Program-made: the position numbers and the translations under genes | Shown here: positions 9,859 through 17,030 of the stretch, piece by piece | Numbering within the stretch: the stretch's first letter is position 1 | Layout: each line of letters opens with the position of its first letter | Source of the DNA: Halomonas sp. GD1P12 | GTDB lineage: Bacteria; Pseudomonadota; Gammaproteobacteria; Pseudomonadales; Halomonadaceae | Length of the DNA stretch: 64,000 nt | Reading direction: 5' to 3' | NCBI RefSeq assembly: GCF_025725645.1 | Contig: NZ_CP107007.1 | Coordinates: 930,001-994,000, forward strand | The notes under the pieces: model-generated | Told to the model about the DNA's origin: nothing | Databases searched by the model: none | The model's input: the letters and a program-made list of their open reading frames with translations, nothing else

Positions 9859-9896
9859 TGGTCTTGTTCCCCCGCCACAACTGTTCCCGGACTAAA

Positions 9897-9921
9897 AAGG
9901 CCGCCCAGAAGGGCGGCCTTT
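9897..9921. terminator. Rho-independent terminator
   Basis: AAGGCCGCCC / GGGCGGCCTT hairpin with a four-base loop and flanking A and T residues. It ends the hydroquinone reductase transcript and may also serve the convergent PRC-barrel gene. Confidence 0.85.
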
Positions 9922-9955
9922 GAGTGAGATGTCTTGAAAGGACATCGTCAATGGT

Positions 9956-10456
9956 TTACTGCTGGGGTTGCGGCTCGTCATCGTTGTCGAACGCTTCACG
10001 CGTGGACTGCCACGCGCTTTGGGCGCCGTCGCGAGTGGTCTGCCACGCATCGCGCGCGTTGGCCTGGGTTTGTTCCCACCAGTCGCGGTCATACGCCGGG
10101 AATTCTTCGACTTCTTTCGGCGTCGCATTCAGCATGATGCGATGCTCGGTTTCACCATCGCCTTCGGTGCTGGTTTCGAGCGTGAAATAGTCGGTGTCGA
10201 CCACGATTTCGCGACCGCCAAGGCCGAGTACCGCGCCACTCTCTATTACCAATGCAGTGATGCGCATATCATCGTCGAACAGAATGTCGTCAACATCGCC
10301 AATCTCTTCACCGGAACCGTTAGCGAAGTAGACGTCGGCATCCAGAATGTCGTCTGCGGAGTAAACGCCCTGAGGCTCTTGAGACGCCTGAACGCTCAGC
10401 GTGGTGCCAGCCAGTAAGGCTGCACTCATGGCAGTCAATAGCAGTGATTTCTTCAT
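9956..10456 (-). CDS. Exported PRC-barrel domain protein
   Basis: A 166-residue protein with a clear signal peptide (MKKSLLLTAMSAALLAG, cleavage near VQA-SQ). The middle part (about 30-110) is a PRC-barrel-like domain with the pattern G-E-E-I-G-D-V-D-D-I-L-F. The C-terminal part is rich in Trp, Gln and Arg repeats (ARDAWQTTRDGAQSAWQSTREAF). Such proteins are common in stress-responsive loci of Pseudomonadota and often occur next to CsbD genes, as here. No catalytic function is indicated. The ribosome site GGAGTAACGCG is preceded by two tandem stem-loop repeats (10468-10515). Confidence 0.8.
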   Translation of the reverse strand: MKKSLLLTAMSAALLAGTTLSVQASQEPQGVYSADDILDADVYFANGSGEEIGDVDDILFDDDMRITALVIESGAVLGLGGREIVVDTDYFTLETSTEGDGETEHRIMLNATPKEVEEFPAYDRDWWEQTQANARDAWQTTRDGAQSAWQSTREAFDNDDEPQPQQ

Positions 10457-10467
10457 CGCGTTACTCC

Positions 10468-10515
10468 TTTAACCCGAGGGGGTTTAACTCATTTAACCCG
10501 AAGGGGTTTAACTCA
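10468..10515. repeat. Two tandem 24-bp hairpin-forming repeats upstream of the PRC-barrel gene
   Basis: Units 10468-10491 and 10492-10515 are contiguous and differ at one base. Each reads TTTAACCCG-purines-GGGGTTTAACTCA and is internally palindromic (ACCC pairs with GGGT, extended by TTAA). On the minus-strand transcript they form two small stem-loops immediately before the Shine-Dalgarno of the PRC-barrel gene. Confidence 0.75.
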
Positions 10516-10626
10516 AACTGGCTTTTCGTTGACCGAGCCCGCCCGAATAAAGTGACGGAGGCGGGTACTGAAAAGCGGGTGTCGCTCGTTACTGCGACTG
10601 ATTGACGAACGTTCGATAGGGGGCGC

Positions 10627-10824
10627 TTAAAGCGAATCGGCCCAATCGTCGGCACGTCTTTCGGCCTCTTCACGCTCCAGGCCGTACTTTTGTTGCAGTT
10701 TACCTACCAGCTGATCCTTCTTGCCGGCGACCTGATCCAGCTCATCATCAGTGAGTTCGCCCCAGCTGGAGCGCGCCTTACCTTTGACTTCGGTCCATTT
10801 ACCTTCGATCTGATCCCAGTTCAT
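10627..10824 (-). CDS. CsbD-family stress protein
   Basis: A 65-residue hydrophilic protein that begins MNWDQIEGKWTEVKGKA, the hallmark of the CsbD family (E. coli YjbJ). It is charged, Trp-containing and lacks export signals. Members are strongly induced by general stress, but their biochemical role is unknown. It lies 170 bases upstream of the PRC-barrel gene on the same strand and may be co-expressed. A second CsbD-like gene is at 40477. Confidence 0.93.
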   Translation of the reverse strand: MNWDQIEGKWTEVKGKARSSWGELTDDELDQVAGKKDQLVGKLQQKYGLEREEAERRADDWADSL

Positions 10825-11014
10825 GGTCTCTCTCCTTGATCATATAACGCGGTATTGCCACTAAAACTCTAGACCATATGTCGACAAGCGCAAGCGCGCC
10901 TGTCCAGGTTGGGTAAAGTAAAAAGACTGGTCAGAGGCATTCATGGGTGTTAGTATTCGCGCTCCTCGCATGTGTTGACCCCTCCATCATGACGCTAAGC
11001 GTTTGACTGCCACG

Positions 11015-11299
11015 ACGCAGTGCGCTTGCAGGAACATCCCGACGCGATGTTCGATGCTGTGAAGATGGCGCGTTTTCAGTATTTCACCAACCGGGTGAAA
11101 TCGACGCAGAAGGTCGCCACAGCGGTTGGCGCGTTTCATTGTTTTGCCAACCGAATGCCAGGTGCGACCGGCGTCTTTGACTCCTTTAGCCATTCAGCCG
11201 CCCGGCGGCGTTTGCCTACAGCGCGACTGCGCTTTTCAACGTGTCGAAGACGCTTTAGATGTTTTTTGCCGGCCATGCCGGCCTACCAAGGTGTGATTA
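11015..11299 (+). ncRNA. Structured leader upstream of the DEAD-box helicase gene (candidate)
   Basis: Three perfect stem-loops follow each other: 11032-11052 (GAACATC/GATGTTC), 11081-11101 (ATTTCACC/GGTGAAAT) and 11123-11153 (CGGTTGGC/GCCAACCG). GC-rich hairpins follow near 11197 (GCCGCCCGGCGGC) and at 11268-11284 (GCCGGCCATGCCGGC). No open frame here looks coding. Long structured 5' leaders are known for csdA/deaD-type mRNAs, so a regulatory 5' UTR is the likely reading; an independent small RNA is the alternative. Bases 10825-11014 hold the divergent promoters and nothing else recognisable. Confidence 0.45.
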
Positions 11300-13018
11300 A
11301 TGACCTCGACTTCTGTCGCCTCGCCGAGCTTCGGCGATCTGGCCTTGTTGCCTGCCGTTCTCTCTGCTGTTGAAGCACAGGGTTACCAAACCCCCTCGCC
11401 GATCCAGGCGCAAACCATTCCTGCGCTGCTGGAAGGCCGTGACATGTTGGGCCAGGCCCAAACCGGTACCGGTAAAACCGCGGCGTTTGCACTACCGCTT
11501 TTGTCACGTATCGATCTTGACCGCCGCGCGCCTCAGGTGCTGGTCATGGCGCCGACCCGCGAGCTCGCTCAGCAGGTCGCGGTCTCGTTCACCAAGTATG
11601 GTCAAAACCTCAAGGGCCTGGAAGTCGCCACGCTGTGCGGCGGTCAGGAGTACCGCGAGCAGCTGGGCGCGCTCAAGCGCGGCGCTCAGGTCGTGGTCGG
11701 CACACCGGGTCGTATCATCGACCACCTGGACCGTGCCAGCCTGAAGCTTGACGGCCTGTCGGCACTGGTGCTCGACGAAGCTGACGAAATGCTGCGCATG
11801 GGCTTTATCGACGACGTCAAACGCGTGGTCGCCGATACCCCGCAAAACGCGCAGCGCGTGTTCTTCTCCGCGACCCTGCCGACAGAAATCGAGCGCATCG
11901 TTAACCGCTACCTGGTCGATCCGGTCAAGGTCGCCATCGAGTCCAGGACCACCACCGGCGAAAACATCGAGCAGCGCATCGTGCGCGTCGATGGCGGCGC
12001 CAAGCTCGAGGCGCTGTCACGTATTCTCGAGGTTGAGCCCGTCGATGCGGCGATCGTGTTCGTACGTACCCGTGCGGCGTGTACCACGCTGGTCGAGCAG
12101 CTCACCGCGCGCGGCATCAACGCCGCTGGCCTCTCCGGTGATCTGGACCAGAGCCTGCGCGAGCGTACCATCACGCGCTTGAAGCGTGGCAAGGTCGACG
12201 TGCTGATCGCCACCGACGTGGCGGCGCGCGGCCTCGACGTTCCGCGCATCACCCACGTGGTCAACTACGATCTGCCCCAGGACGCGGAAGCCTACACCCA
12301 CCGTATCGGTCGTACCGGCCGTGCCGGTCGTAGCGGTATCGCGATCACGTTCGCCGGTTTCCGCGAAGGCCGTAAGGTCGGCTGGATGGAGCAGGCCACC
12401 GGTCAGAAAATGACCGAGATGCCGCTGCCCGACGAAAGCGCCATTCGCGCGCACCGCGACGAAGTGTTCCATCAGCGCGTCGTCGCTGCCCTGACCGCCG
12501 GCGCCGAAGAGCAGCGCACGCTGGTCGAGCGTCTGGTCAGCGAAGGGCACGACCCGATCGAGCTTGCCTGCGCCTTTGCCGCCATGGCCCGCGCCGACGA
12601 AGCGCCGATCGGTCGCCTGCAGGCACCGCGCAAGGAGCGCGAGCGTCCGGCTCGTGAAGGCGGCCGTGACGGTGCCAAGCCGCGCCGCGAGCGCTCCAGC
12701 ACGCCGAGTGAAGGCATGACCCGCTACCGTGTCTCCGTCGGCCACAAGGACGGTGTCAAGCCGGGTCAACTGGTCGGTGCGTTGGCGAACGAAGGCGGTA
12801 TCGAAGGTGCGCGTATCGGTCGTATCGATATTCGCAACGCCTTCTCGGTGGTCGAGCTTCCGAGCAACCTGCCCTCCACGATTCTGGCCAAGATGGCCCG
12901 CGCTCGCGTCGCCGGTCGTCCGCTGGAAATCAGCGAAGACAGCGCGCCGGAACGCGCACCGCGCCGTCGTCGTGACGAAGGCGGCGATGCGCCGGTTCGT
13001 CGCCGCGAACGCGCCTGA
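11300..13018 (+). CDS. deaD: DEAD-box ATP-dependent RNA helicase, DeaD/CsdA type
   Basis: A 572-residue helicase. Q motif near the N-terminus (YQTPSPIQAQTIP), Walker A AQTGTGKT at 53-60, motif II DEAD near 158-161, SAT near 190, and motif VI HRIGRTGRAGR near 334-344. After a linker rich in Arg and Glu (about 440-470) comes a DbpA-type RNA-binding domain at about 474-548 and a basic Arg-rich tail. This order matches DeaD/CsdA rather than RhlE or RhlB. DeaD proteins act in ribosome assembly and mRNA turnover at low temperature. The gene is preceded by a structured leader and followed by a terminator. Confidence 0.9.
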   Translation: MTSTSVASPSFGDLALLPAVLSAVEAQGYQTPSPIQAQTIPALLEGRDMLGQAQTGTGKTAAFALPLLSRIDLDRRAPQVLVMAPTRELAQQVAVSFTKYGQNLKGLEVATLCGGQEYREQLGALKRGAQVVVGTPGRIIDHLDRASLKLDGLSALVLDEADEMLRMGFIDDVKRVVADTPQNAQRVFFSATLPTEIERIVNRYLVDPVKVAIESRTTTGENIEQRIVRVDGGAKLEALSRILEVEPVDAAIVFVRTRAACTTLVEQLTARGINAAGLSGDLDQSLRERTITRLKRGKVDVLIATDVAARGLDVPRITHVVNYDLPQDAEAYTHRIGRTGRAGRSGIAITFAGFREGRKVGWMEQATGQKMTEMPLPDESAIRAHRDEVFHQRVVAALTAGAEEQRTLVERLVSEGHDPIELACAFAAMARADEAPIGRLQAPRKERERPAREGGRDGAKPRRERSSTPSEGMTRYRVSVGHKDGVKPGQLVGALANEGGIEGARIGRIDIRNAFSVVELPSNLPSTILAKMARARVAGRPLEISEDSAPERAPRRRRDEGGDAPVRRRERA

Positions 13019-13044
13019 TCAAATAGCGCTTTTTCGCGCGATCC

Positions 13045-13072
13045 AAAACCCCGCTTTCGAGCGGGGTTTTTT
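13045..13072 (+). terminator. Rho-independent terminator of deaD
   Basis: AAAACCCCGCT / AGCGGGGTTTT with a TTCG tetraloop followed by TTA. Eleven perfect pairs. Confidence 0.92.
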
Positions 13073-13120
13073 ATTGCCCGCTAGACTGCTGCATCAACGT
13101 CGCTACAGGAGTAAAGAGCC

Positions 13121-13816
13121 ATGCAGGCACCGCTACACGACTGGAATCTCGAGCCCCGGGCCGCCGTTGCGCTGCAAGGCGAGCTTGCCAAACGGCTGGA
13201 ATCCAGCGATCGTATCGACGACGTCGACCTCATTGCTGGCGTCGATATCGGCTTCGAGGACCAGGGCGCTACCACCCGAGCCGCGGTGGTGCTGCTGAAG
13301 TGGGACGCCGGCAAGGCGCCGGCGTTGGAGGTGGTCGAGCAGGTCGTTCATCGCGAGCCGACCCGCATGCCCTACGTGCCCGGGCTTTTGTCGTTTCGTG
13401 AAATTCCCGCCGCCCTGGGTGCTTTTGCCAGGCTTTCGCAATTCCCGCAGCTGGTCATGGTCGACGGGCAGGGCATCGCCCATCCCAGAAGGCTGGGTGT
13501 GGCCGCCCACCTGGGGCTCTGGCTCGACCTGCCCACCATCGGCGTCGCCAAGTCGCGCCTTTACGGGCGCTTTGAAGAGGTGGGCAGCGAGCGCGGCGAC
13601 TACAGCCCGCTGACGGCCAAAGGCGAAACACTGGGGGTCGTGCTTCGCTCGCGACAAAACGTCAAGCCGATTTTCGTATCCCCTGGCCACCGCGTGTCGG
13701 TCGACACCGCCCTTGGCTGGGTACTGCGCTGTTTGGGTCGCACCAAGCTGCCTGAGCCTACCCGGCTTGCCGACCGGCTCGCTTCCAGGCGCGACGAGAA
13801 GCGCCGCTTGCGCTGA
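13121..13816 (+). CDS. nfi: Deoxyribonuclease V (endonuclease V)
   Basis: A 231-residue enzyme that nicks DNA near deoxyinosine and other deaminated bases. Family blocks are all present: the catalytic Asp in IAGVDIGF (about 43), PYVPGLLSFRE, the second acidic motif MVDGQGIAHPRRLG (Asp near 111) and the C-terminal SPGHRVSVDTAL block. The start is preceded by CAGGAGTAAAGAGCC. It is expressed alone, convergent with the amidotransferase gene at 13831 with only a 14-base gap. Confidence 0.95.
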   Translation: MQAPLHDWNLEPRAAVALQGELAKRLESSDRIDDVDLIAGVDIGFEDQGATTRAAVVLLKWDAGKAPALEVVEQVVHREPTRMPYVPGLLSFREIPAALGAFARLSQFPQLVMVDGQGIAHPRRLGVAAHLGLWLDLPTIGVAKSRLYGRFEEVGSERGDYSPLTAKGETLGVVLRSRQNVKPIFVSPGHRVSVDTALGWVLRCLGRTKLPEPTRLADRLASRRDEKRRLR

Positions 13817-13830
13817 GTGTTCTGGTGCGG

Positions 13831-14544
13831 CTACAGCAGCCGGCTGAAGCGTTCGAGCAGGCTGGACGCCTCGGGCGTTTCGCGGATGCGGTTGATCAGC
13901 TCGCTGACGTCGTCGCCCTGGTCGATCAGCGCGTCTTTCACGCGCTCGAGGTAGGCGCGCAGGATGTCGGCGTTGAATTCCGGATGAAACTGAACGCTCC
14001 ACAGGCGGGTACCATAGCGAATCGCCTGGTGATGGTCGTGGTCGTTATAGGCCAGCACGACGCCGTCTTCCGGTGCTTTAAGCACCGTTTGGCCATGGGT
14101 CAGGTGCGCCATGAAGCGGGTAGGGAGCTGACTAAAGAGCGGATCGGCGTTGGAGGCTTCGTTACGCTCGATCTCGAAGGTGCCCGCTTCGCGACCATTC
14201 GGATGATCGCCGCCCTCGCCGCCGAACGCCTCGGCCATGAGCTGGTGGCCATAGCAGACGCCGAGCATGGCGATATCGCGCGCTCGCGCCGCTCGCAGCC
14301 AGGGTTTGAGCGCTTCGCTCCAGGGCTCGGCGTCACTGATCATGCTGTTGGAGCCGGTAATCACGATGGCGTCGAGGCCGTCGAGTTCCGGCGCGTCGGG
14401 CTCGACGCGTGGGTCCCACACCTTGACGGTGAGGGCGGGGTTGCCGCGCGTGAGCGGCCGCTCAAAGAGCGCACCGAAATCACCGTGCTGTTCGACGACT
14501 TCGGGAAAAGCGTCGCCGGTTTTTACGATCAATACTAGGGGCAT
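13831..14544 (-). CDS. Class I glutamine amidotransferase-domain protein (GMP synthase GATase-like)
   Basis: A 237-residue cytoplasmic protein with a complete GATase-1 triad: nucleophile Cys in GVCYGHQ (near residue 97) and the His-x-Glu pair in FHPEF (near 186-188). It is a stand-alone GATase domain similar to the group annotated 'glutamine amidotransferase' or 'GMP synthase-like', not the PuuD type found at 15161. The acceptor enzyme is unknown. No operon partner lies on the same strand; the divergent tpx gene starts 109 bases away. Confidence 0.82.
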   Translation of the reverse strand: MPLVLIVKTGDAFPEVVEQHGDFGALFERPLTRGNPALTVKVWDPRVEPDAPELDGLDAIVITGSNSMISDAEPWSEALKPWLRAARARDIAMLGVCYGHQLMAEAFGGEGGDHPNGREAGTFEIERNEASNADPLFSQLPTRFMAHLTHGQTVLKAPEDGVVLAYNDHDHHQAIRYGTRLWSVQFHPEFNADILRAYLERVKDALIDQGDDVSELINRIRETPEASSLLERFSRLL

Positions 14545-14653
14545 GGCATACTCGCGGTGCGCGGTCGAATGGCAAGAGAGGGCGGACCATACTGGCCGTG
14601 ATGTTTTGCACGACCTTCATCAATGAACACCTATAACACGGGACGACTCAACC

Positions 14654-15157
14654 ATGCAGCAAATCACACGAGGCGGCGCGCCGATGGACGTGGCCGGCGA
14701 ACTCCCCCCAGCCGGCGCCAAAGCGCCCTCAATGACGTTGACCAACCGCGATCTCGAGGACGTGACGCTTGAAAGCTTCGCTGGCAAGCGCAAGGTGCTC
14801 AACATCATTCCGAGCATCGACACGCCCACCTGTGCGACCTCGACGCGCCACTTCAACGAGCTGGCCTCGAGCCTGCCGGACACGGTCGTGCTGGTGGTCT
14901 CCGCCGACCTGCCCTTTGCCGCGGTGCGCTTTTGCGGGGCCGAGGGGCTCGACAACGTCGAGACGCTGTCGACCTTTCGTCATCCGGCGTTTCTCGAGCG
15001 CTGGGGCGTGGCGCTGACCAACAGCCCGATGCAGGGGCTCTGCGCCCGGGCCGTCGTGGTACTCGACCAGCACGATACCGTACTGCACAGCGAGCTGGTC
15101 AGCGAACTCAAGCATGAGCCGGACTACGACGCTGCCATTGCCGCACTCAAGGCTTAA
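14654..15157 (+). CDS. tpx: Thiol peroxidase (Tpx, atypical 2-Cys peroxiredoxin)
   Basis: A 167-residue peroxiredoxin. The peroxidatic Cys60 lies in DTPTCATS and the resolving Cys94 in RFCGAEGL, the spacing of atypical 2-Cys Tpx enzymes. It reduces alkyl hydroperoxides and hydrogen peroxide with thioredoxin, normally in the periplasm or cytoplasm; no signal peptide is visible here. It ends three bases before the convergent amidotransferase-type gene at 15161. Confidence 0.95.
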   Translation: MQQITRGGAPMDVAGELPPAGAKAPSMTLTNRDLEDVTLESFAGKRKVLNIIPSIDTPTCATSTRHFNELASSLPDTVVLVVSADLPFAAVRFCGAEGLDNVETLSTFRHPAFLERWGVALTNSPMQGLCARAVVVLDQHDTVLHSELVSELKHEPDYDAAIAALKA

Positions 15158-15160
15158 GAC

Positions 15161-15850
15161 TCAGGAATTACTATTCAAGACCTGGCGGCGCTTTTTCGCC
15201 GCCTTCACCAGCGCGCTGATCAGCCGCTGCTGAGGGCGGTTGAAAATCAGCCACTCCGGGTGCCACTGTACGCCGATCAAAAAGTCGTGGTTGTCGGATT
15301 CGATGCCCTGCACCAGCCCGTCGCGGTCGCGGGCAACGATGTTGATGCCGCGCCCAGCCGCGTTCACCGCCTGGTGGTGAAGGCTATTGACCCGGCACCA
15401 GCTCACGTTCAAAAGCCCGTGTAGTTTGCTGCCGGTGACGATATCCACCGTTTTTCTGGGCAGTACCGTGCGCCGTCGCTTGAGTCCCTCGTGAGTGGTG
15501 TAGATGTCCGGGTCCAGAGTGCCGCCCTGGTGGACGTTGATCAGCTGCGCGCCACGGCAGATTCCCAGCACCGGGGTGTGGCTTGGAATGAAGCGCGCCA
15601 GCAGCGCAAGCTCGAGCTCGTCGCGGGCCGGGTCCAGGCGGACGTTGAGCTGCACTTCGCCGCCGTAGAGGTGCGCCTGGATATCGTCGCCGCCGCCGAT
15701 GATCAGGCCATCCAGCGCCTCGGGCCGCGGGCGCGACGGTGAAAGCCGTACAGGCTTTCCGCCATGGCGCCAAACGGCGAACCAGTCGAACCACCAGGCC
15801 AGGTGGCTTTTTTGATCGGAAGTCGTGATGCCAATGAGCGGGCGCGTCAT
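15161..15850 (-). CDS. Gamma-glutamyl-gamma-aminobutyrate hydrolase-like (peptidase C26/PuuD) protein
   Basis: A 229-residue class I glutamine amidotransferase-fold hydrolase. GICRGAQLINV carries the nucleophile Cys (about residue 97), and VQWHPEW supplies His and Glu. This is the signature of peptidase C26 enzymes that cleave gamma-glutamyl amide bonds. It lies 25 bases downstream of an amidoligase gene on the same strand, so the two are almost certainly co-transcribed. This pairing is known from comparative genomics of amidoligases and suggests synthesis and trimming or recycling of a gamma-glutamyl amide; the substrate is unknown. The N-terminus lacks the metal or polyamine features needed to call it PuuD itself. 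Confidence 0.85.
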   Translation of the reverse strand: MTRPLIGITTSDQKSHLAWWFDWFAVWRHGGKPVRLSPSRPRPEALDGLIIGGGDDIQAHLYGGEVQLNVRLDPARDELELALLARFIPSHTPVLGICRGAQLINVHQGGTLDPDIYTTHEGLKRRRTVLPRKTVDIVTGSKLHGLLNVSWCRVNSLHHQAVNAAGRGINIVARDRDGLVQGIESDNHDFLIGVQWHPEWLIFNRPQQRLISALVKAAKKRRQVLNSNS

Positions 15851-15875
15851 AAAAACCGTATCTCGTCTACTGATA

Positions 15876-16883
15876 TCAGCGGCGCTTGAACAAGCGCCGC
15901 AGAGTGTTTTTCAGGCGCGTGGTCAAGGACTGAGCATTGCGCGCGATATACTCGTCGCAGCGAGCGTCGAGCGCTTGCCGGTCGGCGGCGAGCTTTTCGA
16001 CCTCGGCCCACCGGTTCCACTCCACTGCCGAGCCCCAGCCAGGCTTTGAAAGCTCGGCGTTGGGCAGCCGGTAGTGAAAGGTCGGGCGCGGTTTGGTCAG
16101 TTGATTGTGTAACAGCGCGTGAGAATGCTCCGGGCGCAGGTGGGCAAACAGCGGCAAAAGATCCAGTTCGCGATTACGTGTCGGATTGAAGTGCAGGTAG
16201 TCATCGATGAAGCCGTCAAGGTCTGGCGCGTAGTTGCGATCGAGTACCTTGAGCGCATACTCCTTCGGGAACGGGTTGGCGTGGGGCAGCACTTCACGGG
16301 TGATGTCCACCTTTATCTCGTCGCGCAGCCACTGTGCCAGCAGCAGATAGGCGCGCAGCATCGAGAGCAGGTAGTCGACATCGAGCGCGGCGGCTTCCGG
16401 GTTCAAATGCAGGCCGAAGCCGTAAAGCAGGCTGGCGTCGGTCCCCTTGGCGCCTTTTTCGCGCAGCGCCTTGAACAGCTTATCGAGCGCTTCGAGCTCG
16501 TCCCAGGGCACCGGCGGGCAGACGATTTCGGTGGGCACGAGCCCCGTGACCATATCGCCAATCAGCTCGCGGGTTTTGCGATGAAACTCGACGCGTCTAA
16601 GATGTTGTTGGCGCGCCCATTCGCTATCGTCGGCGTGCGCGTCCTCGACTAGCGCCTGGTCGGGATGGGCGTACTGGGTATCGAGTTCGATGCCGAAGGT
16701 ACCCCAACGCGTGTCGCGCACCAGTAGCCTGTGCGGGCTGACCACGTTAAGCTCGCCCCCGAACAGCGTCTGGACGAGCTGAGCGGTCTCTTGCGGAGGC
16801 AGCCCCGCAAATTCGATTTCCACGCCGACCCGGCGCGTTTGGCCGCGGCGGGTCGAGCGGTGGGGGGGCGCCTGGAGCGTCAT
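15876..16883 (-). CDS. Amidoligase family protein (ATP-grasp/COOH-NH2 ligase-like)
   Basis: A 335-residue protein of the 'putative amidoligase' family. The N-terminal RRVGVEIEFAGL (about residues 17-28) matches the metal-binding GxExE element, and YGFGLHLNPEA near 155 fits the second acidic/His block of this glutamine-synthetase-like fold. Such enzymes are predicted to form amide bonds between a carboxylate and an amine using ATP. The adjacent downstream hydrolase (15161-15850) is its usual neighbour. There is no signal peptide. The product of the pair is unknown; a modified peptide or a gamma-glutamyl metabolite are the two leading options. Confidence 0.78.
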   Translation of the reverse strand: MTLQAPPHRSTRRGQTRRVGVEIEFAGLPPQETAQLVQTLFGGELNVVSPHRLLVRDTRWGTFGIELDTQYAHPDQALVEDAHADDSEWARQQHLRRVEFHRKTRELIGDMVTGLVPTEIVCPPVPWDELEALDKLFKALREKGAKGTDASLLYGFGLHLNPEAAALDVDYLLSMLRAYLLLAQWLRDEIKVDITREVLPHANPFPKEYALKVLDRNYAPDLDGFIDDYLHFNPTRNRELDLLPLFAHLRPEHSHALLHNQLTKPRPTFHYRLPNAELSKPGWGSAVEWNRWAEVEKLAADRQALDARCDEYIARNAQSLTTRLKNTLRRLFKRR

Positions 16884-17030
16884 CTCTATATCCTTGAGGT
16901 GAACGTTTGTTCCGTCAGCCTATCATAGTCAGGCGACAGACTAAGCGGTATTCGTCCTGGCCGGTGAATACAGCGCGCCCCAACGCCGACTACCCATACC
17001 GGCTCGCAGCCATTACGCCCGGAGGAGCAT

